Below, one piece after another: positions 22,206 through 32,853 of a stretch of 64,000 bases of DNA (within the stretch, counting starts at the first letter, position 1; each line of letters starts with the position of its first letter). Below the pieces are notes generated by a model. The model saw only the letters and a list, made by a program, of their open reading frames with translations, was not told the origin of the DNA and did not search any database. The position numbers and the translations under genes are program-made. The stretch comes from Aotearoamyces nothofagi (Eukaryota > Ascomycota > Leotiomycetes > Leotiales > Tympanidaceae). The stretch is taken from the NCBI GenBank assembly GCA_015345905.1, contig JADDTR010000010.1:186001-250000 (forward strand), read 5' to 3'.

Positions 22206-23798
22206 CTACTTTGTCTCAAAACTATACCGCAGCCATTCTCCAACTGCCCTGAGACTCTCCCATCTAACTGATTCATCTGGTTCTGCCATCAATTCCATAA
22301 CGCGCTTCTTTAACCCCAGCTTCTCCAGTTGGTACCTCTTCTCTGGCACCTCTTTAACCAAGTTTCCAACGTCGTTACAGGCAATTGCGAGAACCTGCTT
22401 ATCATTGTCCCAAGGCTTAGCCAAGATCTCAGCAAGCTTCCTTGGCAATTCGCCCTTTTCATGGTCAAAGATCCTTCGAGCATTCTCTGCCCAAAATGTA
22501 GGGCTTCGATGAGGTGGTGACCAGCGAAGATGTCCCGACTTCACCTCGGCGGCATACTCGTCGAAAGTTGTCTGAGTCTTTGTATGCTCTTCGAGCAGGT
22601 CGCTGAGACTCTGGAGGTCCTCGAGAAGATCAGGATCGGAAAGATGACGGCCATTCAGGTTTTGGAGGAGTAAGGGTAAGCGAGCCAGAGCAGCCGCTGG
22701 AAGAAGGGTCTGTGGATTCGCGGATAGTAAATTATATAGAGTTGATACCAACAGCCGTGTTGTCTTTTCTTTAGGGGATAATCGGAGCAGTTGAGTAAAA
22801 AGAGGAATGACATCGTACTCCCTGTCTGATGTTAGTATGCTCGCTAAGTTGTTGGTTAACAATGTCTGCGTACTCCTCTAATCCTTCTCCAATACTGGCG
22901 GCTTCAAAACTCAGTTGCCAGATGACCAGTAGCACATGATAAAGCAGCTGTAGGCCAACCCCACCTCCGACTGTTCCTTCAACGTTTCCTCGAAGGCTTC
23001 CAGCTCCGCTCCAAAGTATCGAAGCTGCATCTCCATTTGCACCTACGCCCGCGGCAGCTTTTAGGATGTCTATAAGCGGCGCAACTGTTTCCGCTCTCTG
23101 CCCCCAGAAAACTTCCCTCGTCTGCTTGCTTCGCAGTAGAGATGAATACTCGAGAACTGCAATATCCTGCAGGCCTCCGTCCGTACTCTTCGCCAGACTG
23201 GACAGATACGAAAACAACTTGGGGAGTGCCTTCTCGATTGCTGGCGATCCCTTTTGTGATTTAGTTGCCGAGGCGGCAATCAGACTCACAAGTACGGTGG
23301 ATGCGAGTAGGGGTATGGCATCGTCCGGGTTGCTGGATTTTGCCAAAAGAGGTAGGAAGGGTTTATATGGATCGGCATGTTCGAGAAGAGCTTTAGATAG
23401 TGCTGGGATGTCTATCATGAGAGTAAGCAAATAGATACAGGTTATTAAATAGAAGTTGTTGGTCCTTCTGCAAAAATAAAGAATCAAACTTGGGTATACG
23501 TACCATCGAGTAGATCACCAAGTAAAACTAATGTATACTGTAGGACGTCTGCCCGCTTCATAGCCGACTCTAGAACACTCTGTTTGCCATCTCCGCCAGC
23601 GAACAGCAACCGGTAGCCGTTGAGATTAGACTCCACAGTGTTCTTTCGCTGTTCCTTCCTGACCTTATCCACAGCTCGTATCTTGCTCAATTGGTCCTCT
23701 GAGATCGTTCCAGCTCGGACTGCGCCATCCCAGGGAATTGGACGAGCGCGGATGTTGTTTCGGAGCGAAGAGAGGTAGGTAGGAGGATCAAGAGACAT
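22206..23798 (-). CDS. VMA13: V-type proton ATPase subunit H
   Basis: Three exons: 23798-23504, 23411-22874 and 22821-22206, giving 482 residues (yeast Vma13 has 478). Splice choices: donor GTACGT with acceptor ATGATAG, then donor GTACGC with a TACTAAC branch and ACAG acceptor; frame is kept throughout. It starts MSLDPPTYLSSLRNNIRARPIPWDG and contains VRKEQRKNTVESNLNGYRLLF, typical of subunit H. An ARM/HEAT-like helical middle follows, then the C-terminal domain with LLEEHTKTQTTFDEYAAEV, SPPHRSPTFWAENARRIFD and CNDVGNLVKEVPE. Subunit H sits on the cytosolic V1 sector at vacuole membranes and silences ATP hydrolysis when V1 is free from Vo. Confidence 0.96.
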
Positions 23799-24539
23799 CG
23801 CTGGGGTTCTGAATCCACACGAAGTCTTCAAGAACCGGATTTGCGTGTAATGGAGAGGGTGGCTAGTGCTGGATGAGGCCTTATCGAGGCGCGCTGGAAG
23901 CTCAAGCTTGAATCGTCACAGCCAAGAAGCTGTTGAAGCCTTACTAGTAAGGCAGTAATGCATCAGCGCGACGTCGATATGGACGTAACTCTGCACGACA
24001 TCGACTGCTATATGCCGGTAGTGAGCTAAACTCAGTGTCAAATGCAATTATGTTTTCTAAAGGGCACATTACATAGTTCCATCGAATGCTAGGCTGCCGA
24101 TGATGACCTACAGGACTTTTTTTGCCTGATCACACTACCATTGAATGTAATCGACAAGATGACCGACACAGGTATCTGCCATATTTTGATCTCCTTGCAG
24201 TAGCAACCTCGCAGAGATAACCCCTAAGTGGCCTATCCAATATTTCGCCCTTCCCGAATAATCAGCTTCTCTCACAGAATAGGTTGACGAAAGATTACCA
24301 CAATTTTGACTAAATCATAACTTTGAAACATGAAGAGTTGTAACTCGTTGATTTAGACCTATTGAGTACAATGCTCAATGTTGACATCTATATACCCGAA
24401 CTCCGAAAAATGCTGTTCAATAGACCTCCTTGAAATACAGCGCTAACCACCGTCATAACATAAACAAAATATGTCAGAACATAGTACAGTCATGATGATG
24501 TACGTAGTTACCATGTACAATACATAGAGACTCATGGTA
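23799..24539. other. Intergenic region, VMA13 promoter
   Basis: About 740 bases, AT-rich to the right. It contains the promoter of the V-ATPase gene and the 3' end of the transporter gene. No further gene or RNA is recognised. Confidence 0.5.
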
Positions 24540-27500
24540 TCAACCAGCTGTGGTCAGAACATACGATGTAATCGCACTCATCCTCTCGCTCGTAAGCTTC
24601 AGACTAACCCTGAGTAATTCCTGCGCAACATCCTTATCATTGGTCTGTAACGCCTCCCAGTGGTCTCTATCCATCAGCCATGTGATACAGTCTCTCTCAG
24701 CTTGGACCGTCGCCGTACGATCTGTTTCAGAAAAGAAGGGTAGCTCGCCACAAGTTGTACCTGCGACAATGCTCTCGAAGTAATGACCTTGAGGTAGATC
24801 ATTCTCCGCACGTAAAATACCTTCCTCTAGCAGGTAGAAACCTTTAGCTGGCTGGCCCCGATGGTAGAGTACTGTCCCCGCGAGGAATTCCTTCTTAACG
24901 AAATATGGGACGGCACGAAACCAAAAATCTTCGTTTTTGTCTGTGAGACCCTGGAAAGTTTGAAGGATGAGACGGAGCGGTTCTTTGAAGTTTTGCCATT
25001 TAGGTTGCGAGTGACCTTCGGACTCATTGAGAGTTCTCCTTGCAACTTCGTGGAGATGGTTGCGACGTGGGGAGCTGAACTGTGTGTCCATACTAAATGC
25101 CACGGGCGAATTCTGGCGAGGCACATCAAGAGTTGACGAGGGAGCATTTGGCGTGATTCTAGCTTCTTTGCTAGCATAGAAAGCTTTGAGCAATTCATTC
25201 TCGCAGCTCTCCAGTGCTGAATTAAGGTCTGGCAGTAGCTTCACCTCGTTACCCTCATCGCCGAGACCGACATTTCGTAGGCTCAAACCAATGGGACTTT
25301 CTGGGTTCACGCCACTCATGACGATGGTTACTCCTTTCGTGCTGAATATTCTGTTTATACGGTTGAAAGCCTCAGCAGCAGAGTAGTCAACGCCAGTAAC
25401 ATGCCAGAGATCAAAGACCAAGAAGCGTATCGGCCGGTTGTGGAATGATTCTTCTTCAATCAGGCCTCTGATCCGTTCCTCTACGCTGACAATTGTTCCG
25501 AAAAATAGGTAACCTGCGAGCTTTGTGACGTGAATCTGCCTACCAACCTGGCGGAGGTAGGCATGCTGTACGGGATTTCTCCGTACTGTCGATCCTGCAA
25601 TCTCTCCCGAGTAGGATGCTCTTACAGCCGGGATTCGGGAGGTCTGAACAACTAGACTGACGAAAGCTAGTCCAATACCAACAAAGATGCCAATGACGAA
25701 GTCATATATTCCCATGATCAAGACGATTACAATCACCTAGAACCGTTAGTAAGAGCGTCTTCAAAAGCTGTTGACTGACATACCGTTAAATACTCAAGCA
25801 GCTTCAGTTTCTTACGTGGATCCCAAACAGCCTCGAAAAAGAGCTCGAACCCGAGAACGAAAATAAGGACACCAACCATCATTACAGGGATAAACCCAAT
25901 AACCCCAGGTCCGATGAGTAGAATACCAAAGGTGACGATGGCAAGTAGAATACCAGCCAGGCGGCTGTTGCCACCAGACCTGATGAAGAGGACGCTGTTC
26001 GTATACACAAGATAATTCTGAATACTTCCTGCAAATCCCGATAGTGCATTGGAAACACCATGTGCCATGAGCTCTCTGTCAAGGTCCATATGATCTTCAC
26101 CTACATTGAAAGCAAGGGCAGGAATGTTGATGGGAACGTGCAAGACACCAAAGAATGTCAAGGCAAACATCGCTGGAACTGTCTCTCCTATCGCTCCCCA
26201 GTGTACAATTTTGAAGTCTAAGTACGGTTAACGATGGATACGAACAAATAACGACGAATATAACATACCATATAACGTATAGAAGTGCCACCATGGCTGG
26301 TCAGCCTCGGGGCCGTTGAAGATCCAGCCTGATTTCCTCATGCCATCTATAGACGGACCAGGGATTGCTTCAACCAAGAAATAGAAGACGGCCGGGATCA
26401 ACAATATGAATGTAGGAAGGTAATACTTCGACGTTATCTTCTTCGAAGTCGTGTAGAGTATGATAGCGAGTGCAAAGGGTATGGTCCATAGAAACACCGT
26501 GTCTAATTGGAACATCTTACGTAGGGTGGGACCATCGTAGTTCAGATTGCCATCAAGTCGTGCGGTCACCTCGAACCCAGTAGCTACCAAGAACCAGCCA
26601 ACTCCGCCAATACAGCCTATCAATATATGGCGTGGGATAAAGCCAACGATGTAACCGAAGCGACAGACGCCCATCAGGAAAAATACTATGCCAGTGAGGA
26701 CAGAGCTCATGGCGTAAGCTGTGATAGTGGTTGCAATGACTGCTTCTGGTTTGTCTTCTCCAACTTTCTCCATGATGGTAAATGCCATTTTATGGAAGAA
26801 GGGAACAACTTCGATCTAGTAGAGTGAGTGCTGGACGATTAGAAGAATGAGGAAAACATACCATTTCTGATCCAACGCCGCCCTTGAATACGCTACCCCC
26901 ACATGAATATACCAATTGAGATATGATACAACTAACGTAAAACATAGAGATACCGGCTGGGCCAAGTTTTTCGAACAGTGGTTGTCCGAGAGGAAAGAGA
27001 ATCATGCCTGTGGCATGAATCAGTAACTAGCCACACTAACTAGCTTGGAAATAACTTACCATAGGATAAAGCATCCAAAATATTTAGCAGACTACCAAGG
27101 ATAACTGCTGGTAGATAGGCAGACGGAGTGACAATAGCAGTTTGCCAGATGATCTTGGGATCCCAGCACTTGGGATTCATGCCGATTTGCACAATTTTCC
27201 TTCCCTTCCTCTTCGGCCATGTGGCAAGGCTATGAAGCTTGGGCCATGAAGCAACCCGTCTCGGGGCTTGTTGCTCAAGATCGTGCTCTCCACTAATGTA
27301 ATCCGGATGATGAGACTTGGCTGGCCCTTTATTGAGCAATGGTGTATATTCAGTATCGGAAACCTTGACACCATTACGCTGTTCTCTATCTACTCTCTCA
27401 TCTTCCGAAGACATCTCTGAGCCACCATCATCTGAGCTTTCTTGCTGTTCGACTGATGGAGAGACATCAGGAGGGGAATTTCGGAGCATGTTAGCTAGAA

Positions 27501-28092
27501 CCGATGTGCCCGGAGATCCATGGGCTCGACCATTTTCTGGAGATACTGGTTCCGAGACTTCGTGTATAATATGTCTTCTAACGCCATCTACTGCCTGGGA
27601 AGTAGGGGTATCGTCTTCGGAGCGAGCATAGAAGGAGTCTAGATGAGACTGAGTAAGGGAGTTTGGTCGTTCGCTGGGTATCGATGAGGCCTGCTCAGAT
27701 AAAGCATACGAAGCCAGCTCTGCCGTGTCCTCTCGGACGTGACGGGCGTATTGCGCACTGTCAATCGGCACTACAGAAAAATAACTTGTCAATATCATTT
27801 GTAAACGGCCGAGGAAGCTTATCGTACCCAAATGACCACGGAAAGAACTGTGAAAGAACGATCTCGTGGGTTCCCTCGGGCTCAATGGCGAAGAAGCAGC
27901 TATGGGCGTTGGCACGGCCTCGGATTGGCCTCGGAATGATCCATAGGGCTGATCGATGGAGCCAGCAGCAGGTGGCCCATCAAAGTTGCTGATTGGAAGA
28001 CGAGTTGCAGGGTCGAACACCGGCTGGGAAGTTGCAACAGAAGCAGACCTCCGCTGTCTGGACACCGGGAATCCTGGAGAGGGGAGCGACAT
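24540..28092 (-). CDS. SulP-family transporter with STAS and cyclic-nucleotide-binding-like domains (YGR125W/Vsb1 type)
   Basis: Six exons: 28092-27828, 27770-27060, 27007-26862, 26815-26269, 26217-25784 and 25736-24540, giving 1099 residues. All junctions are GT-AG and phases close exactly. The first ~290 residues are a hydrophilic, Ser/Pro-rich cytosolic extension. Membrane helices run from about residue 293 to 730 with the SulP landmark [22 protein letters not shown] domain follows at about 766-880 ([20 protein letters not shown]). The C-terminus has a cNMP-binding/CRP fold at about 990-1090 ([36 protein letters not shown]). Yeast YGR125W (Vsb1) has this layout and acts at the vacuole in basic amino acid storage, so the substrate may not be sulfate. 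Start at 28092 is the first in-frame ATG; the exon upstream does not splice in frame. Confidence 0.93.
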
Positions 28093-29700
28093 GCCGCGGG
28101 TGGCCTTCACAGAAGATGCATCTGCGAGGTGCAAAGGCGGCTCACTGAGAAGAGAAGCAGAGAAGCAGGGCCCGGGGAGTTATAGCACGGGAGTATGACG
28201 ACTTTACAGGGAATTCCGAAGCGAGAGCGGGAAGTGCTGGGGTCGAGCTCGAGACCAGTGCACATCGAGGAGGGGTGGACGAGTGATTTACAAGTAGTTG
28301 GGGCTCGTCCATTTTTCTAGTCTGCCTGAACAAATTCCACCACGCCAACAGTTACTCGTTCGCTGCGGGATACGGCTGGGCCTGCGAGAAGGACTGGCAC
28401 AGCAGGGCCTGCCGCGGGGACTAGTGGCCTCGAGCAACGTGTGGCCGCGCTATGGCGCCTTGAAATCTCAACATGTCGCTCTGTGAGGCGTCTATGGCGT
28501 GCACGGTAGCATGGCTGCACTGGATGGCTCCAGTTGCGCACATGTACAGTCCAGGACTGTACAGTGTACGCACTACCGTGCACTCAGGATTGGGCCTGTA
28601 CGTGCCGGCTCTCTAGGCCGCCTGGCCGCCTGCAAGGTGCGCACGCAAGTCGACGTCAATGCGCTGGAGGCCGGCATGCGATGTGGTGTCGGGGCCCCTT
28701 CCGCATGGACGAATCCTCCGGCCAGCGTGCAGCACTGGGAGAGCAAAAGTTCTCGCGTTCCCTGTGCAGACTTTACTGGATGGAACCCCCCAGAGCCCCG
28801 CCCCGCGGCCGCCCTGCGGGGCCTTCACGGGTGTTAAACAACCACCGCATCTACAGCACTGCACGTGCGAGTCCATCGGTGCGACAACGAACTCTCCACA
28901 GGGCCAATCAATCCAATGGGCAATTACTTGCCCGCTCGACAGCATTGGGCCATTGGCATCACACGGGAGACCAAGCATTCTCTGCCTCAGCATACCGCTA
29001 TCTGGCCACTCGCATTGCAGGCCACAGGCTTCAGCACTGCCGCCAGGAGCTTTCAGCATGATTAAACAGCTCACTAATGCATCGTGCACATGCTATTTGC
29101 GAGGGATGGTACTGCACCAGAACGCCACTTCGCCGCCAGGACTTCCGCCTTCAGGACTTCCGCCTTCTTGCATGCTCAACAGAGCCAAGGCTAGATATTA
29201 TTGGTGCTCTACAGACGTGTGTGTGGTGCAAATTTCTACATAACCCTGCAATGAATGCTGGGTGCCTGCCATTCAGGGGTTAAAAAAGAATTGCCGGAGA
29301 TCTATACATGCCGCTATTTACTGCTACGCTGGCGTAATATCGTGAATCAAGTATTCACGAGACTATACAGCATGTAGGCAAGATCTTCCTGCTTCTGCGG
29401 GCCCTTTACAGTAATGTGCTTGGAGGGAAGTTGCGTCCATCGTACGGCACCGTTGGGTTTGGTGCTCGCTATGCCACATCTACCGAACCGTCCGTGGCGG
29501 TTCTCAACAGCGAGCCGCTCCCTCACCGAACGAGGATGCCTTGCTCTGTTGGTATGCAATACAGAGTAAGCTCCTCTAACCCCTCACTTTGCACTCTGGC
29601 TTGCCCTCTTTGCGTACCAGAGTTGTACTGCATGGTGGTTGATGTGGGAAAAGCCCAAGAGGCGTAATTGCTCAACGGACGCCATTAATCCACTCCATGC
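28093..29700. other. Intergenic region upstream of the SulP gene
   Basis: 1.6 kb, more GC-rich than its right-hand neighbours. Short overlapping open frames fill 28500-29250 on both strands, but none has a domain or plausible splicing. A 15-nt tandem duplication (AGGACTTCCGCCTTC) lies at about 29139-29168, and a GTACAGTCCAGGACTGTAC inverted repeat at about 28543-28561. Confidence 0.5.
28543..28561. repeat. Perfect inverted repeat GTACAGTCC-A-GGACTGTAC
   Basis: Nine-base arms around a single central base. It contains the TACAGT/ACTGTA words that recur in the desert at 6180-6600. It could be a site for a dimeric DNA-binding protein in the SulP upstream region; no factor is known to me for it. 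Confidence 0.5.
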
Positions 29701-30458
29701 TCAGCTTAATTTTTGCAGATAACCCTGAGCTATGAGGCGTTCCACATCTCCTTGTCGAACATAAAATTGGCTGTTTTTGGTCAAAGTTATAGCTCTAGAC
29801 ATTCCATCAGTATTAACAGTAGCTTCCCATTGGTTCAAGCTTACCCATATTCCGTCTGTATCTCACCCGCATCCTTAAGCACACGTACGTCAATGAATAG
29901 ATCCCTTGGAGGTTCCAGACTTCCAGTCAGGTCAATGTCCGTCCATTGTCCTTTGTAGGTTGCTAGCAAATCACTGTACTGCCTCACATATTCCTCCTCT
30001 TCGGGACTTAAGCTACTGGTATTGCCTTCCCCATTGCCAAGTTCTGTGCGTGTCCCTCCACTGTAGTCTCGCTCTGACTGAGCTGGCGATTCGAGGACGT
30101 CGATTCCGCTCCAAACAAACTCTTCTAGCTTATCTGCGCGAGTACGGTGGTATGCGAGCAAACAGCGTTTGTTACGTCGCATGCAGAGATGGTTCACAAG
30201 GAGAGAGCATGCTGTAGCTGGCTCTGCCGAAGGATCAAATGTACCGCTAAACGGCTGGAGTATATTTGAGACATCTTTGTCAAGATCGCGGACTTCTCTC
30301 GTTACAGCTCGCACTATTTCGGTTTGATACGGAGGGAGATGCGCAAGCTGTTGAGTCCGCTTTGCATGTTGGACCTTGAATATTTAGCTAAATGCTTGGA
30401 ACAGGAAAAAGTGCCGAATTAATTGACTCACAAGCTTATTGCCCAAGTCCCCATACAT
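29701..30458 (-). CDS. PSF1: GINS complex subunit Psf1
   Basis: Three exons: 30458-30432, 30374-29845 and 29794-29701, giving 216 residues, normal for Psf1. Exon 1 is only 27 nt (MYGDLGNKL) and joins to VQHAKRTQQLAHLPPYQTEIVRAV, the conserved Psf1 N-terminus. The last exon gives TLTKNSQFYVRQGDVERLI and ends QKLS, the Psf1 B domain. Introns carry GTGAGT and GTAAGC donors and close the frame. Known role: with Sld5, Psf2 and Psf3 it forms GINS, part of the CMG replicative helicase. LCMRRNKRCLLAYHRTRADKLEEF is the diagnostic central block. A Ser/Glu/Gly-rich insert after DVLESPAQSE separates the helices, as in other ascomycetes. Confidence 0.95.
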
Positions 30459-31069
30459 TTGATTATAGCATTAATTAGGTGCTTGCAATTAGTTGCAAGA
30501 TTGCAAGATAGACCTTCTATCGTCAAGACGCGTAGAAAGACGCGACGCGCTTAGAGATGGCGCTTAAATTAATGTATAACTGATACGACGACGACGCTAA
30601 AGTATGTTCCAACTACCTACCTACTACCGACGTACCTCGAACGACCAACCTTCATTGCCAAAGGTTACCTATTAGCGACGAAGGCTAGGATGTCCATTGG
30701 GGTCTCGGATATCTGCATTAAATTATGTTCCTTGCACGAACACGCATACGAGGATTGCCACTGAGTGGACTTATCATAGCCTTGGAAACGAAAGATGTCC
30801 GACAAAGGCCATTGTACTGTACGAAATTCACCAAGGTATCTAAACTGCGAAATCATGTATTACTTACGGCATCTGCTGGACGAACTGGGTTCGACTTATA
30901 AGGACGACGAAAGTATTATTATTCGAACTGATTATACCTCCAAACGCAAATTCAAATTTCCCACCGTTCTCGCTATAATCATTCGCATCACAAAAGCCTC
31001 CGCTATGTCTTCATATTCAACTAAAATACCATACTGGACGTTTCTATCCACAAGGTCTCACGGTCGTCC
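30459..31069. other. AT-rich intergenic region PSF1 / HMG-box gene
   Basis: About 610 bases: PSF1 promoter next to the HMG gene's 3' region. An ATT-rich stretch and short direct words (TTGCAATTAGTTGCAAGATTGCAAGA) lie near 30485-30510. No gene is supported. Confidence 0.45.
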
Positions 31070-32853
31070 TTATGCCTCATCCATCCACTTATCAAATTCC
31101 TGGCCAGCATCGAGAGCCTCTATCTGCCAACCGTCCTGATTTCCCTTCAGCATGTGCGGGTGTTGATCGTTGATCTGGAGATTGTCATAACTCTGCGACG
31201 CATCGAGATAATCCAGAGAGTCACCATGGAGATCTTGATCGCTCCCTACATATGGCGCCTCCCATTGTGACGGGCCATTTAGATCACTTCCCAAATACAT
31301 GCTCTCTTGGCCAGAATATGAGTTATTGTAGAGTGCATTGTCTTGGGCTATGAGAGAAGGGTCGATCCTATGCTCCGGCAGCACATTGCCTTCATGCGGA
31401 TAATATTGATTCATCAGATCATACTCGTGTCCACCCGGAAGCCCCACGTAGTGCATACCCGGTGCCTCTGTTTTCCTGATCACAACGTCCTCCACGTTTG
31501 GAATGGAGGTGTTGTGGTGAACAGTTTGTTGATAGTACTGGCCGTTGTGCAGGCTCGACTGGTTATACTGCTCTGGAAATGGCCTCCCTGGATTGGAGCT
31601 CTGGTAGGAAGACCGGTTGTAGCTGTCCATGCTTGGCTCCAGGGACTCTTCTCTGGAGAAACTGTAAGGTGAAGCCGTTGATGGGTGTGTTATGCTTCGA
31701 TTGTCTCTTGGGTCACGCCTTTGTTGCTTCCTGGGTCTTCCAGTACGGCCGGTCTCCCAATCAAAATCATCAAGATCTGATGCATCAGATTCATGTTCTT
31801 CGGAAAGCTTTCGTTTTACTGCCTTCGCCGCCCCGGCCTTACTTGGCGAGAACTTGTATCCTGGATGCGCGTTCTGATGGTTTAGTCGTTCAATCCGAGC
31901 CCATTCGTTGAACTGCTCCCTCACGTCTTCAGGCTCCAATGGCCAGCTATCACCACAGACCTGTGAGACAACCTGGTGATTGTTTTGGAGACACCAGTTC
32001 TTCGTTCGATTCTGGTAGGCTTTTCGGTAAAGCATAAATGAGTTCATCGGACGTTTTACCTTTCCGGGGTTTTTACCCTCTTCTACTTCTCTCCTCCGTT
32101 CCTCCGCTGGCCTATTGACATATGCTGAGATATCCACTACTGGTACATGGGTCCACGCTTTTGTCAACTCGCTCAAAGGCTGTTCAAGCTTCGCAATTTT
32201 CTTTTCTGCTTTCACCTTCACTTTCTTTACCTTCTTCACTTTTGGAGATTGTGAGAGTCTGGAATTGGTCTTGGGTAGTGGCTTGAGGAGTTTCAGAGGC
32301 CTGTTGATGGTTAATCCGCTCCTAGTTGTTATCGCATCGCTTCCTGGGGTAGACATCGACGGCGTAGGGGAAGATCCTGAGGGAGTGTCATATTCCCCTC
32401 CATACTAGGCTTGTTAGCAGGTCTACTGTGCAATGGCTATCTTAAAACACTCACTGTTTGATGCTCGCTGCGGCCGTACCGGCTGGGTTGTTCACGGAAG
32501 TTCCCCGAATACCCATCCTACGACTTATCAATATCACGTTCTCCCATCCACTAGGAGAATAAACTCACGTATTGAATTCCCATACCAGCATCCTGGTGTT
32601 GGTGATATGAATATGACAGTTGCTGGCCACCATAGTTATACCCGTCCTCATGATATCCTGGGGCCGGCGATCCGAATGACGACTGCTCTGTGGAGAGCAT
32701 CTGGCCTCCCTCATCATAGTTGAAGGGCACCCTTGGAAAGGATGTACTGGCATTATGTTGCAGCAGGTGGTGGAAGCCGTTATGGAATATTTCGCCGTTG
32801 TTTGATAACGGCGGCGATGGTGGCCTCGTTTTGACCGCTTCTGTAACCGACAT
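31070..32853 (-). CDS. HMG-box transcription factor, Ste11/FMF-1-like
   Basis: Three exons: 32853-32569, 32517-32455 and 32404-31070, giving 560 residues; all introns are phase 0 with GTGAGT donors. The HMG box starts near residue 232 (VKRPMNSFMLYRKAYQ) and continues with NWCLQNNHQVVSQVCGDSWP, followed by NEWARIERLNHQNAHP. This long-variant MATA-type HMG box with the HQVVSQVCG block is, from memory, the signature of S. pombe Ste11 and Neurospora FMF-1, regulators of mating and fruiting-body development. A Lys-rich run (about 170-185) precedes the box and a KRK basic patch follows near residue 313. The C-terminal half is Tyr/Ser/Gln/Asn-rich and likely disordered. Binding sites and targets cannot be told from the window. 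A mating-type locus is unlikely, since no MAT neighbours are present. Confidence 0.85.

Noticed and set aside
28142-28348. Upstream exon for the SulP gene starting MDEPQLL
   Set aside because: Joining it to the next exon by available donors and acceptors gives a stop or a frame mismatch.
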